DNA from: a virus
DNA: 36,800 nt
Virus record (IMG/VR): IMGVR_UViG_3300005056_000221
Location: 1 to 36,800 of that record
Strand: one strand, 5' to 3'
The notes beneath the pieces are model-generated. The model ran no database searches and was not told the origin of the DNA. It worked only from the letters and a program-made list of their open reading frames with translations. Both the position numbers and the translations under genes were made by a program. Position 1 is the stretch's first letter; each line of letters begins with the position of its first letter. Positions 18,698 through 26,556 of this stretch are shown here, piece after piece.

Positions 18698-19342
18698 TTA
18701 CAGCGCTTCTTTTGGAATATCTGAATGACTACTCGAGCTATGTCTTGCCCGAATGCTTTTGGGTATATATTCAGGCTGATTGTTTTGCTCATTAGCATCA
18801 TGAGCTTTAGCCACGCCAAGCTTCATTTCGTACATTTTTAATGCTTTTTCACTTAGCCTTTGACCACTGTCGCCACCAAGAGAAATGGCAAGATCTGAAG
18901 CTAGCAGCCAAGCAACTAATTGAATAAATTTTTGAGTGAATAACCCTGTGTCGGTTACTAGTTTTGTATAACTGGCACCAACGTTTTCAGTATTAGTTAA
19001 GATCAGTTTAGACGATCCTACACTGCTGATTTCATACTTAATAGCTTGTGCTTTAACGTACTGATAACTAACTACGCCTACAGGAAATAGATAATTTATC
19101 TTCTCGCAATCATTTGGGTAGTCGTATGCGTATAGCCACTCATCAGGCACTACCTCTTTAAGAGATAAAGCTCTGGTTTTTTTTGCAAAATGCCATGCAA
19201 ACTCAGCAAGCACAGCATCACGAGTAATGCCGTATAAGATCCTACACTGATCTGCTTGCGGCGACACCTCTTGAAGAGATCCTATCGATCCCGCTTTAGC
19301 TCGACTTAAAGCCAAATTGCAAATATCAACTTCCGTAGCCAT
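18698..19342 (-). CDS. Head-tail adaptor, tail tubular A-like
   Basis: This 214-residue protein probably forms the adaptor ring between portal and nozzle. Its start, TEVDICNLALSRAKAGSIGSLQEVSPQADQCRILYGITRDAVLAEFAWHFAKK, is the conserved opening of tail tubular protein A homologues (ICN.AL..iG...I.sl...s..A..c...Y...Rd..L....W.FA). The rest (WLYAYDYPNDCEKINYLFP, FIQLVAWLLASDLAISLGGD) fits as well. The C-terminus is polar and likely flexible. It is immediately upstream of the nozzle gene, with only the stop codon between, and three bases after the small basic-tailed gene. Confidence 0.88.
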   Translation of the reverse strand: MATEVDICNLALSRAKAGSIGSLQEVSPQADQCRILYGITRDAVLAEFAWHFAKKTRALSLKEVVPDEWLYAYDYPNDCEKINYLFPVGVVSYQYVKAQAIKYEISSVGSSKLILTNTENVGASYTKLVTDTGLFTQKFIQLVAWLLASDLAISLGGDSGQRLSEKALKMYEMKLGVAKAHDANEQNNQPEYIPKSIRARHSSSSHSDIPKEAL

Positions 19343-19344
19343 GG

Positions 19345-19644
19345 CTATTTTTTAGCTCTACGTCTACGGCGTTTAGGTTTTATTTCTGGTTTAGTTGATA
19401 CTTTCTCTTCTCCATCAATCTTGTTTATATAGGCCTGAACACTTGTAACATTTCTATCTTTTGGCTCCGGCTCCGGCTCCGGCTCTGCAACAGCTTCACC
19501 TAACTCCCCCGCGTATTCAAGCGCGTGCGGCTGTTCATTTTCTTCAAATTTATCATCTACCGTGACAATATTATGTTTATTGTCTGGCGTGCGATATACG
19601 CCACCAAAAAAACAATCTTTGACTACTTTATACTGATGAGACAT
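19345..19644 (-). CDS. Small basic-tailed virion-region protein
   Basis: This 99-residue protein has three parts: an N-terminal segment with alternating polar residues (MSHQYKVVKDCFFGGVYRTPDNKHNIVTV), an acidic middle with a Glu-Pro repeat (AEPEPEPEPKD), and a very basic tail (KPKRRRRRAKK). The frame is open further upstream, but those codons are part of a terminator hairpin. GGAG lies eight bases before the ATG at 19644, which is therefore the likely start. Its place between cement and adaptor genes is often filled by small head-completion genes; the function is unknown. The Glu-Pro run is encoded by a six-base tandem repeat and may vary in length. Confidence 0.65.
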   Translation of the reverse strand: MSHQYKVVKDCFFGGVYRTPDNKHNIVTVDDKFEENEQPHALEYAGELGEAVAEPEPEPEPKDRNVTSVQAYINKIDGEEKVSTKPEIKPKRRRRRAKK

Positions 19645-19655
19645 TTCTTTCTCCA

Positions 19656-19687
19656 TAAAAAGGCGGCCCATAAGAGCCGCCTTTTCT
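19656..19687 (-). terminator. Intrinsic terminator after the cement protein gene
   Basis: On the minus strand AAAGGCGGC and GCCGCCTTT form a strong GC-rich stem with a short loop, followed by a T run. The A run on the opposite side would let it act on both strands. It separates the cement protein gene from the small basic-tailed gene. Confidence 0.75.
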
Positions 19688-19703
19688 TTATTACATCTAG
19701 TGT

Positions 19704-20147
19704 CTAATTAGACTGCAGGCTTGCTGGCAAATCAGCAGTAACCTTGCCGGCAGTCGTTGTAGCTGTACCAATAATATACTTGATCCGTAAATAATTTAAC
19801 GAACCATAGGGTACGTGCTCAGGCAACAAGTGAAGCCCTTGCACCAACTCAGCTAAAGAGAACTGTTTACCTGTCATTAAGTCAACAGGCGAGCTAAATG
19901 CTTCATCAGTCGACGTTTGCAGCGCCACTTGTACAGTCGCCGCTCCACCGGAAGTAAAAGCTTCTGTTACTTGGCACATCAAAGGTACTGCTCGACCCTT
20001 GCCTAAATCGCTACCAACGCCATTAGGCGCATCCTTTGAAGTGGTGTAGCCGGTAGCCTTTAATGAAAGAACATCTGAATAATAAGAGCCTGCCGCTTTT
20101 GCAAGATCTTGATCATCAGAAAACATTGTTAACGTATCTAAAATCAT
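19704..20147 (-). CDS. Bbp16-like capsid cement protein
   Basis: This 147-residue protein matches the Bbp16 family of BPP-1, which decorates and stabilises the capsid. The opening MILDTLTMFSDDQDLAKAAGSYYSDVLSLKATG is typical, followed by a beta-rich jelly-roll-like part (PLMCQVTEAFTSGGAATVQVALQTSTDEAFSSPVDL) and the closing YLRIKYIIGTATTTAGKVTADLP. It directly follows the major capsid gene, as expected for a cement protein. AAGGAAAATACT before the ATG supplies the ribosome-binding site. A strong terminator follows the gene. Confidence 0.85.
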   Translation of the reverse strand: MILDTLTMFSDDQDLAKAAGSYYSDVLSLKATGYTTSKDAPNGVGSDLGKGRAVPLMCQVTEAFTSGGAATVQVALQTSTDEAFSSPVDLMTGKQFSLAELVQGLHLLPEHVPYGSLNYLRIKYIIGTATTTAGKVTADLPASLQSN

Positions 20148-20174
20148 AGTATTTTCCTTAAATTAAAGGTTGAA

Positions 20175-21194
20175 TTAAAGCCCTATTACTCGAGCTTCAT
20201 TATTGATTAATGCATCTGTTTCACGTAAAGGCATTTTGCGATAAAACATTACCTCCTCACCCTCCACTTCACGGGTTGACAATCGCACGTTACCACTGGT
20301 TGTCGTACCTGATGTCGCAAGAGTTGGTGTGGTCTGAGCGTCCAGCGCTTCAAGCACGTCACTATTGCAGTAAATAGCAGGGCGACCACCGGCGATTTGG
20401 CGTTGTTTCAATGCGTAATATCCTTTACGCAACAGCCGGAACATATCGATATTGCTAGCCTTAAGATCATCAATATCGATATTGGCAATACGCACTACAT
20501 AACGCCAGTCACGCACTGAAACACCGCAGTCCCAATTAAATTTTTCTCGATAAACGTCCATTACACTGCCGTCGACCATGTCTTTCGTGGTTTTACCTTT
20601 GTCTTCGCGCTGGATACCCGCTTGAGTACCTTTAGGATAAATTCCGTGAACGGTACGCTCACTCCAAACAATCAGCCAAATAGAAGTGTTGTTTGAGCCA
20701 GTGCCGCCACCGTCAATGATTTGGCTTGCATTATCAGCATTTAAATCATTAAAACGGCCTGATAATCCACCGATTTGCTCAGGATCGCTTTCCAAGTTTG
20801 CATAAAAAACGCCAGTTGCCATGTCATTATTCATGCCTTCAATAGCCGCCATACCTTCACCCATACGGAAGCGGTTTGGGTTATTGCTGATATCAACCAG
20901 CTTGGCATCGATCTCTGACCACTGTTCCAGCATGCCGGTTGTATCTTCAACCTGTGTAACAGTGCCTTTTTGTGGTTGCACCCCTTGGTAAAGACGACGC
21001 CACGTTGCTTTGGGCAGGCCGCTACGAATAGATGTTAAATGCTTTGTTCCTTGGTTGCACTCAAAGAACGGCATGTCCTTTAAGATAGGATTTGTTTCGT
21101 TAAGGATCTCAATGATATCGACGATATCGCCCTTATCATCCATACGCTTAGATAAGTCAGCAAGCGTAGGATATTGGTTACTTAATGTTCCCAT
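20175..21194 (-). CDS. Major capsid protein, BPP-1-like
   Basis: This 339-residue protein is the main shell subunit, of the BPP-1-like HK97-fold group. The N-terminus (YPTLADLSKRMDDKGDIVDIIEILNETNPILKDMPFFECN) and the following TSIRSGLPKATWRRLYQGVQPQKGTVTQVEDTTGMLE are characteristic of this group, as are the GMNNDMATGVFYAN and CGVSVRDWRYVVRIANI stretches. The N-arm is short, so no long delta domain is present; a separate scaffold gene lies upstream. GGAG nine bases upstream of the ATG and a terminator before it mark the start. Being so highly expressed, it is the best reference for codon use in this genome. Confidence 0.92.
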   Translation of the reverse strand: MGTLSNQYPTLADLSKRMDDKGDIVDIIEILNETNPILKDMPFFECNQGTKHLTSIRSGLPKATWRRLYQGVQPQKGTVTQVEDTTGMLEQWSEIDAKLVDISNNPNRFRMGEGMAAIEGMNNDMATGVFYANLESDPEQIGGLSGRFNDLNADNASQIIDGGGTGSNNTSIWLIVWSERTVHGIYPKGTQAGIQREDKGKTTKDMVDGSVMDVYREKFNWDCGVSVRDWRYVVRIANIDIDDLKASNIDMFRLLRKGYYALKQRQIAGGRPAIYCNSDVLEALDAQTTPTLATSGTTTSGNVRLSTREVEGEEVMFYRKMPLRETDALINNEARVIGL

Positions 21195-21223
21195 TAGTTG
21201 TTACTCCAGTTTATTTTAGGCAA

Positions 21224-21247
21224 TAAAAAACCCGCACTGGGCGAGCT
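21224..21247 (-). terminator. Probable terminator before the major capsid gene
   Basis: On the minus strand AGCTCGC-CCAGT-GCGGGTT can pair over seven positions with two G-U pairs and is followed by TTTTTT. The stem is weaker than the others in the operon. The downstream bases resemble those after the terminator at 6192. Confidence 0.5.
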
Positions 21248-21276
21248 CGTATTTACCTGTTAGGACAGAATTAAAT

Positions 21277-21882
21277 TTATTTATACAGTCTATCTTCCAT
21301 TAGTGTCTCTTCGTTGACTGCATTGCCAGATCCGGGTTGATCTTCAGCGAGTAATTTGCCGATAGCGAGAGAAAATTTGAATAACTCTGGATGATTGCCA
21401 AACCCTGTGTCTTCAAGCAGTGTTTTAAGATCAGGTGTTCCAAATCTATCTATTGCTGCTCTTGCAATCGCCGCGTTCTTTTCAAACGCCTCACCACCTA
21501 GCTCTTTATCGTTTCGGATGTCACTAGACCATTGATCCTGTTGGTCATTAAATGCTTTCTCACCATCCGCCACTTCTTGCTTTTTATATTCAGCAAAGGC
21601 AGCGGTAAGCTCGCCAGCTTGATCTTGATTCAGTTTTAGATTTTTAAATATTGGTGTTATTGCATCCGCTAAACCTTGATCAAGCTCCATACCTTCGGGC
21701 ATATCAAATTCATAGCTCTCTGGTATTTCACCGTCAGAATCACCACCTTCTTCATCTTTAGTCTCAATATCACCTTCCGGTGTTACCTCGTCTTCTGACT
21801 CATTAGTGGTTACATCAGTCTGAGATTCTTCAGTGCCGGAATCGATGTCATTCTGTCCGTCTGTGAGTTCTTCCTCAGCCAT
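21277..21882 (-). CDS. Scaffold-like protein
   Basis: This 201-residue protein is probably the capsid assembly scaffold. It begins with an acidic, low-complexity region (about residues 1-60, rich in Asp, Glu, Thr, Ser), followed by YEFDMPEGMELDQGLADAITPIFKNLKLNQDQAGELTAAFAEYKKQE and a helical rest with GNHPELFKFSLAIGKLLAED, the usual plan of BPP-1-like and P22-like scaffolds. It directly precedes the major capsid gene. The frame runs on to a TTG at 21897, but GGAG then falls nine bases before the ATG at 21882, so this is the chosen start. No protease motif was found. Confidence 0.78.
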   Translation of the reverse strand: MAEEELTDGQNDIDSGTEESQTDVTTNESEDEVTPEGDIETKDEEGGDSDGEIPESYEFDMPEGMELDQGLADAITPIFKNLKLNQDQAGELTAAFAEYKKQEVADGEKAFNDQQDQWSSDIRNDKELGGEAFEKNAAIARAAIDRFGTPDLKTLLEDTGFGNHPELFKFSLAIGKLLAEDQPGSGNAVNEETLMEDRLYK

Positions 21883-22186
21883 TAATGTTTTCTCCAAACT
21901 TTGGTTTTAATAAATCAAAGGCCAAATCTTCGTTGACCTTCGCGTAATCAGCCCATATATCACGGGTGAAATCTTGTTTGCCAGACAGATGATAGGTTTG
22001 GCTGTTACCGGTCATTACCGACTGAAACATGCCACCTCTAGCAATCAAATCAGCCATGACACGTTGAAATGCTGGCTGCTTAAGTAATTGCTCTCTATCT
22101 CGGTGTAGTTGTAGGTTTTTCGCTTGTTCACGCTCAAGTGTTTCTTTGCGCTCTTTTATTTGTTCTTCGGGTTCTTGTTTTTTCAT
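21875..22186 (-). CDS. Bbp19-like small structural-region protein
   Basis: This 103-residue protein matches the Bbp19-like family: a charged helix (EEQIKERKETLEREQAKNLQLHRDREQLL) is followed by the core QRVMADLIARGGMFQSVMTGNSQTYHLSGKQDFTRDIWADYAKVNEDLAFDLLKP. The GG.F.S..TGNSQT..L.G...... pattern is the family signature. It lies between the portal and the scaffold, as in BPP-1-like phages. The ATG overlaps the portal stop codon (ATGA), and its own stop overlaps the scaffold start by eight bases, so all three are coupled. Its role in the head is not known to me. Confidence 0.8.
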   Translation of the reverse strand: MKKQEPEEQIKERKETLEREQAKNLQLHRDREQLLKQPAFQRVMADLIARGGMFQSVMTGNSQTYHLSGKQDFTRDIWADYAKVNEDLAFDLLKPKFGENING

Positions 22187-23844
22187 GCGCCACCCGTTAA
22201 TGCTTGTAATACGCTATCTTCGTCGAGTGAGGCTTCGCTTAATGTCTTAGCTGTTTGGGCTGCGCCTGCGCCTTGCTCCATTGCTTGCTGTTGTGCCAAA
22301 GCTTGATTCTCAGCATCCACTCTTGCTTGAGCTTCTTCATCGCCGCGTAGAATTTTTGGTGATGCGCCTTTAGCTTGCGCGTACTCATCAACGGCTTGCA
22401 TAGGTTTGATTTTATGTCTTACTTCAGGCCATACAACCGATAAGTTGGCAGCAAATGCCGTAGTTGCTTCGATACTGGCCGTGGACACTGCTTTTTGTGC
22501 TTGATGCAAAACGCTGATGTACTCTATTTTTAGATCTACATTTTCAAGCTCTTGTGGTGGCGGCGGGAATAATCCAGCCTTTTGGGCCATATTGAAAACC
22601 CTGTCTATTTCCGGATCGAACTCTTCTGTGTTGAGGCTTTCCAGTACCGGCCCCATCATCAGCATTTTCTCTTCTTTACGCTCAGCTATTTCAGTTGCCG
22701 TTATCTGTGCACGGTCTAAATCCGTGATCATTAAGAACAAATCAGCGTAAAAAGCCCTATCAATACGCGATTCTTTCTGCTTGATAGCCGCTACAAGCTC
22801 ATTAATTCTTGGGTTAACATCATAAACAGGTGCAAGCCCGGGCTTACCGGATGCCGACATATTTGGAACGTACGTTATGCCTCCGGCTATTAAATCTGCA
22901 CCGGAATTTCTAAGTGATGCGTCACCAACCAATGGCGGGTTATGCATCTTCTCACGGGCTATCGCGTAATCTAATTCTTCAACTTGTAATGATTTATTAG
23001 TGTTTAAACAGTCAATGCCTGGATAACTATTTGAGTAAACATCATCATCATCAGCTTGCCATCTTGGCGCCGTAAATGGTTTTGACTCAAAGCCCGACAC
23101 AAGCAAGAGCTTTTGACCTTCCGCTCCTTCTTCAATGTAGGTGCTGCGCCATGCCATTTCTCTCGCCAACGGTGAGTTAAATTCTCTTCCGTCATTCTTT
23201 TCAATTGCATGGACTATCTTGACCTTTGAATCTACCTTGCCTTTGTCGTATAGGTTTTTAACGGTACTACTTACTGCATTCCTGCCAAACCGCTTAACCA
23301 TGCCGCCGATAGACATACGCTGTTCACGGTAAAGAGCATCGGTTTTACGTTCGCCATCCGTACCTAAGAAATAACTACCTATGCCGTAAGGCTCAAAACG
23401 AGCAACATCATCAAAATTTTCGTAAATTCCTTTAGCCGTTACCCCAAAGCAGGATATATCCCTGTAAGTGAGCAGCATTGCTTTATAGAAATTAGATCTT
23501 GCCAAGATGCTTAGTGTGATTTTCTGGCAATTATCCAGCCACTCTTTTACCGGACCGTAATCCATTAAGTCCCTGTCTTCCATGCCGTATTGCATCCACG
23601 GTCTAGCTGGTGACGTAATGCCTGCCTGCATGCCGGACACTAATATCTTAGAGGCTTCTTTGGCTTTTTCGTTATAAAGTAGCTCATTTCTGCTTGCCTT
23701 GGAATCGCTACCCGTTAAAGAAGATGGTCGATAGCCTAAAACATAATCACTAACTGATTCCCACTCCGGCTTATACCTAGAATGCTCTATCTTTAATACC
23801 TCACGCCGCTGCATTGTGTGATCGTAAAGCTTTTTATCTTCCAC
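22183..23844 (-). CDS. Portal (head-tail connector) protein
   Basis: This 553-residue protein should form the dodecameric portal through which DNA enters and leaves. It belongs to the podovirus head-to-tail connecting group: the start has YKPEWESVSDYVLGYRPS, then EASKILVSGMQAGITSPARPWMQYGMEDRDLMD, SNFYKAMLLTYRDISCFGVTAKGIYEN and ARFEPYGIGSYFLGTDGERKTDALYRE. Further on, RIDRAFYADLFLMITDLDRAQITATEIAERKEEKMLMMGPVLESLNTEEFDP is the typical connector region. The C-terminus is Ala/Gln-rich. The start codon is GTG at 23844 with GGCGG upstream; a shorter ATG start at 23811 is possible. It follows the terminase and precedes head genes. Confidence 0.92.
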   Translation of the reverse strand: MEDKKLYDHTMQRREVLKIEHSRYKPEWESVSDYVLGYRPSSLTGSDSKASRNELLYNEKAKEASKILVSGMQAGITSPARPWMQYGMEDRDLMDYGPVKEWLDNCQKITLSILARSNFYKAMLLTYRDISCFGVTAKGIYENFDDVARFEPYGIGSYFLGTDGERKTDALYREQRMSIGGMVKRFGRNAVSSTVKNLYDKGKVDSKVKIVHAIEKNDGREFNSPLAREMAWRSTYIEEGAEGQKLLLVSGFESKPFTAPRWQADDDDVYSNSYPGIDCLNTNKSLQVEELDYAIAREKMHNPPLVGDASLRNSGADLIAGGITYVPNMSASGKPGLAPVYDVNPRINELVAAIKQKESRIDRAFYADLFLMITDLDRAQITATEIAERKEEKMLMMGPVLESLNTEEFDPEIDRVFNMAQKAGLFPPPPQELENVDLKIEYISVLHQAQKAVSTASIEATTAFAANLSVVWPEVRHKIKPMQAVDEYAQAKGASPKILRGDEEAQARVDAENQALAQQQAMEQGAGAAQTAKTLSEASLDEDSVLQALTGGA

Positions 23845-23847
23845 TTA

Positions 23848-24054
23848 TTAGCCGCCTAGAATGGTTTTGCCGGTAGCCGCCTGACTCTCCAAGCCTTGGC
23901 CACCAGTTAAAATGGTAGAGCTACGGCCTGCAGCCGCTCTTTGACGTTTCTTTTCACGACCACGCACGCCTTGAACATCAGCATCAACCTGAGTTACCGG
24001 CTCAGGCGGTGGTGGTGGCAGCGGCTGTACCTTTGGCTTCTTTCCTCCACACAT
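23848..24054 (-). CDS. Small proline-rich protein next to terminase
   Basis: This 68-residue protein opens with MCGGKKPKVQPLPPPPPEP, continues with a basic stretch (REKKRQRAAAGRSSTILTGG) and ends in Gly/Ala-rich sequence. Short proteins of this kind with a GRSSTILTGG motif are common between terminase and portal genes of short-tailed phages. I do not know an assigned function. The Cys-Gly-Gly start raises the possibility of a surface or linker role, but this is a guess. It lies two bases after the terminase stop and four before the portal. Confidence 0.7.
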   Translation of the reverse strand: MCGGKKPKVQPLPPPPPEPVTQVDADVQGVRGREKKRQRAAAGRSSTILTGGQGLESQAATGKTILGG

Positions 24055-24056
24055 AA

Positions 24057-25535
24057 TTACTTCAACCTCTCTTTTAATGGGTTATATGATTTATTTTTTT
24101 GTGTCCGCAACTTTTTGGCCGCTGGATCTTTCTTAACAACCGGTAGAGCAAATGTAAGTCCTAGCTGATCTAACTTATTCGGTGATCGCCCGATAATCTC
24201 TTTCATGTCGTCTTTTTTGGGAAATGTATATGCGCCGTCGAGAGTAGGTAACACCTCAAGAGCTATAAGCTCTTCATATAGCTCATCGTCCGGATCTACA
24301 ATCCCGCCTTCTTGCAGCCATTCCTTAACAAGAACAAGCATCTCGGCTCGTTTGTTTTTACAATCCGGTCTACTTGACTGACTGCCAAATGCTATTAGCT
24401 GCCAGTTGCGCCCCATTGTTTGCCCGACTGAATAAGCACCTGTCCCATAGCCTTGATCGATAAAGACCGCGTCAGCACCTAACTCATCTTCATATCGCGC
24501 CAACTTGTTAGCCAGAAGCACGTCATTGTCATTTTTAAGATAAGTTTCTAATATCTTGTGATACAGTCCCTGCCGATAACCTATAACTATTTCATCATCG
24601 CCCCACCACGCCGGATCACATGTCAGTATTACCGGTGCAAACTCATATTGAGACTTGTTTAAATGCTTGCCGCGTTGACTATCAATTAAGTCTGTTGGGT
24701 AGAACTGTGAAGCCGAAGCATTAGGAAACTCACCCCGTACACGGACTTTAAAAAAATCACTTTCTTCTCCATACGTATCTCTCCACTTCTCTATCTGCTT
24801 CTTGTTTGTGCCTTCGACGTAGCGGCTGTCAATTTTCTTAGTAGACCACATTTTTGAGAACTTTCTAAAGCACTCTCTGAACCGTCCAGTATTCTTTGTA
24901 GGGTTCCCGAAAGCTACCCAGATTATCTCTGTGTTCTCATCGGTTAACGCACCCTCAACTACTTCCCATATTAGATCGGGTATACCGCTGGCCTCATCAA
25001 ATATGATGATTAGGCGCTTACCTTTATTATGTAACCCTTGGAACGCCTCCGTGTTTGCAATTGACCATGGCGTGAAGTCGCAACGCCATGATTTCTCGTG
25101 GTCACTAACGACTGAGTAAATAGAAAGCGATGGCTTATTAAACCAGTGAGACGTAATAGATAAATTGAACCACTTTGATACTTCCGGTGCAGTTTTTGTT
25201 CTTAACTGCCCCTCTGTGTTCGCTGTTATTAATATCCGGCAATCTTTACATGTAGACATGCCCCAGTTAGAAAGCATTCCAATGAATGCTGACTTGCCAA
25301 CACCATGCCCTGAAGACCTTGCCAGCAACAACGGTTCAAACCGTGTTTCTGGATTTTCTAAATGCTCAGATATTTCTTCAAAAGCATCTAGCTGCCACTC
25401 CCTAGCATCGTCATATTCTTCTAACTCAGACCCTTCTTCGCCCCACGGATACGCAAACTGAACGTAACCAAACGGATCTAGTGAATACTTAGCCACCTCA
25501 TCAATGACAAGAGACTCAACACTTTCAACTCCCAT
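24057..25535 (-). CDS. Terminase large subunit
   Basis: This 492-residue protein is the ATPase-nuclease that packages DNA into the head. The ATPase Walker A is SSGHGVGKS at residues 74-82, and the Walker B with catalytic Glu is LIIIFDE at 175-181. The coupling region ends near IIWVAFGNPTKNTGRF. The RNase H-like nuclease has acidic residues in LTCDPAWWGDDE (D307) and AVFIDQGYGTGA (D360). Its ATG overlaps the stop codon of the small subunit gene (TAATG), so the two are coupled. The length is normal for the family, and both enzymatic domains look intact. Confidence 0.95.
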   Translation of the reverse strand: MGVESVESLVIDEVAKYSLDPFGYVQFAYPWGEEGSELEEYDDAREWQLDAFEEISEHLENPETRFEPLLLARSSGHGVGKSAFIGMLSNWGMSTCKDCRILITANTEGQLRTKTAPEVSKWFNLSITSHWFNKPSLSIYSVVSDHEKSWRCDFTPWSIANTEAFQGLHNKGKRLIIIFDEASGIPDLIWEVVEGALTDENTEIIWVAFGNPTKNTGRFRECFRKFSKMWSTKKIDSRYVEGTNKKQIEKWRDTYGEESDFFKVRVRGEFPNASASQFYPTDLIDSQRGKHLNKSQYEFAPVILTCDPAWWGDDEIVIGYRQGLYHKILETYLKNDNDVLLANKLARYEDELGADAVFIDQGYGTGAYSVGQTMGRNWQLIAFGSQSSRPDCKNKRAEMLVLVKEWLQEGGIVDPDDELYEELIALEVLPTLDGAYTFPKKDDMKEIIGRSPNKLDQLGLTFALPVVKKDPAAKKLRTQKNKSYNPLKERLK

Positions 25536-26116
25536 TACTTATTTTGTGTGCGCTTTATGGCCTTTTCTAATCTATCAGCCAGTGTGCTTGATACATGATG
25601 ATCGACACGTTCTTTGTAAGCTTGAACATCAACATGCTTGCCCAGTAGCTCTAAATTCTTAGTTTTGTCCGGCCATTTTATTTTCTTTAGAAAGCCGGAT
25701 AATTCTTTTTTTCCATCTGTATACTCAAATAACTCTGATATGTCGATTCCAGATATTGATATACGCCAGACTTTAGGCCACTCATTCAGCGGTAGTAGTG
25801 CAGTCATATCATCATTCATAATATCTAGCACATCCATCTGATCTATTTCAGCATGTCGTATTCTAATGTAATCACTGTCTATTTTTGTACGTTCAGCGCT
25901 CTCATTCCTTAGCTGCTGGATTTTGAGGGCTATTTTAGGGTTATTCTTTAATTTGTTAGCTTCAACATACACCGCTTTATCACTCATGTTTTCGCAGTTG
26001 TACGCCGATTTATACGCGTCAGAATCAGGGTCTCTAGGGTTGTCAGCCATATACTGAATAAACAATTCTTCTTTATTAGTGAACCCAGTGTCTTTGTTTC
26101 TAGCTGCTCTAGACAT
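25535..26116 (-). CDS. Terminase small subunit
   Basis: This 193-residue protein should recognise the packaging site and hand DNA to the large subunit. The N-terminal part (GFTNKEELFIQYMADNPRDPDSDAYKSAYNCENMSDKAVYVEANKLKNNPKIALKIQQLR) is the HTH-like DNA-binding region seen in small terminases; the middle has DYIRIRHAEIDQMDVLDIMNDD, and the C-terminal part is helical. It lies directly before the large subunit. The frame begins with a GTG at 26125, but ATG at 26116 fits the alignment with relatives equally; no strong ribosome-binding site decides between them. The upstream 33-residue ORF reads through this start region and may couple translation. Confidence 0.88.
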   Translation of the reverse strand: MSRAARNKDTGFTNKEELFIQYMADNPRDPDSDAYKSAYNCENMSDKAVYVEANKLKNNPKIALKIQQLRNESAERTKIDSDYIRIRHAEIDQMDVLDIMNDDMTALLPLNEWPKVWRISISGIDISELFEYTDGKKELSGFLKKIKWPDKTKNLELLGKHVDVQAYKERVDHHVSSTLADRLEKAIKRTQNK

Positions 26117-26210
26117 GACTGTCACTTATTAAATCAATTCTCAACAACTCAAGCTTTGCAACTTCTTGTATAAATAGCTTATTGATGAAGCTGTTTATTA
26201 AGACGCTCAT
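26109..26210 (-). CDS. Possible 33-residue linker ORF between holin and terminase
   Basis: The ORF encodes a short helical peptide (MSVLINSFINKLFIQEVAKL and a further 13 residues). Its ATG overlaps the holin stop as ATGA, and its stop lies just inside the small terminase start. It may serve mainly to carry ribosomes to the terminase gene, which lacks a good ribosome-binding site. Too short for firm support as a functional protein. Confidence 0.4.
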   Translation of the reverse strand: MSVLINSFINKLFIQEVAKLELLRIDLISDSHV

Positions 26211-26431
26211 GACTTGCGCTCATGACTCGCAATAATTGCTTTGTTCTTCTTGTGATTTGACCATGCTGTAAATCCTGCAAATATCACTGAAGCGATAACG
26301 CCTATCGCGCCTATCATTTCGTTGAACGTCAGTATCGAAGCTGTACCTGTAGCTGCACTCGCTGTGTAAGCTATTTTAGCTTGCAATGTAGTGCTCCCTG
26401 CTTCTGCTACATGTTGAGTGATGCTTGCCAT
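26207..26431 (-). CDS. Holin, HP1-like family
   Basis: This 74-residue protein has the pattern of HP1-type phage holins: a polar N-terminus, then KIAYTASAATGTASILTFNEMIGAIGVIASVIFAGFTAWSNHKKNKA, in which a weak hydrophobic stretch, the SLNE-like LTFNE and a strong membrane span (about 42-60) are followed by a basic tail. It would make holes in the inner membrane at lysis. It is the first gene after the terminator behind Q, at the head of the late operon and far from the endolysin at the other end. The 3-TM holin next to the endolysin gives the phage two holin-like proteins, one of which may act as an antiholin or pinholin. Confidence 0.7.
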   Translation of the reverse strand: MASITQHVAEAGSTTLQAKIAYTASAATGTASILTFNEMIGAIGVIASVIFAGFTAWSNHKKNKAIIASHERKS

Positions 26432-26443
26432 ATTTCATCCAAT

Positions 26444-26474
26444 AAAAAAGCCCCATCCATTTCTGGATAAGGCT
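26444..26474 (-). terminator. Strong intrinsic terminator between Q and the late operon
   Basis: On the minus strand AGCCTTATCCA-GAAA-TGGATGGGGCT forms a stem of eleven pairs (two G-U) closed by a GAAA tetraloop and followed by TTTTTT. It lies about 80 bases after the Q-like gene and 13 bases before the first late gene. This is the position expected for a terminator that Q protein must overcome. Confidence 0.85.
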
Positions 26475-26487
26475 GTTAGTTAGTTTG

Positions 26488-26501
26488 TTGGGGTTCCCCA
26501 A
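26488..26501. promoter_or_regulatory. Palindrome in the Q-late leader
   Basis: TTGGGG-TT-CCCCAA is a perfect inverted repeat between the putative late promoter and the terminator. It could be a protein-binding site or an RNA hairpin that pauses polymerase for Q loading. There is no T run behind it, so it is not itself a terminator. Confidence 0.4.
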
Positions 26502-26506
26502 TCTTA

Positions 26507-26534
26507 ACTGTAGATTAACACCGTTTGGCTGTAA
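26507..26534 (-). promoter_or_regulatory. Possible late promoter
   Basis: Read on the minus strand, TTACAG and TACAGT are separated by 16 bases, directly after the Q-like gene stop codon. The match to sigma-70 boxes is moderate. The place, between Q and the terminator at 26444, is where lambda-like phages have PR-prime. Other weak boxes nearby cannot be excluded. Confidence 0.3.
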
Positions 26535-26556
26535 TGCTTGCGGTGAATCTGTGCAG

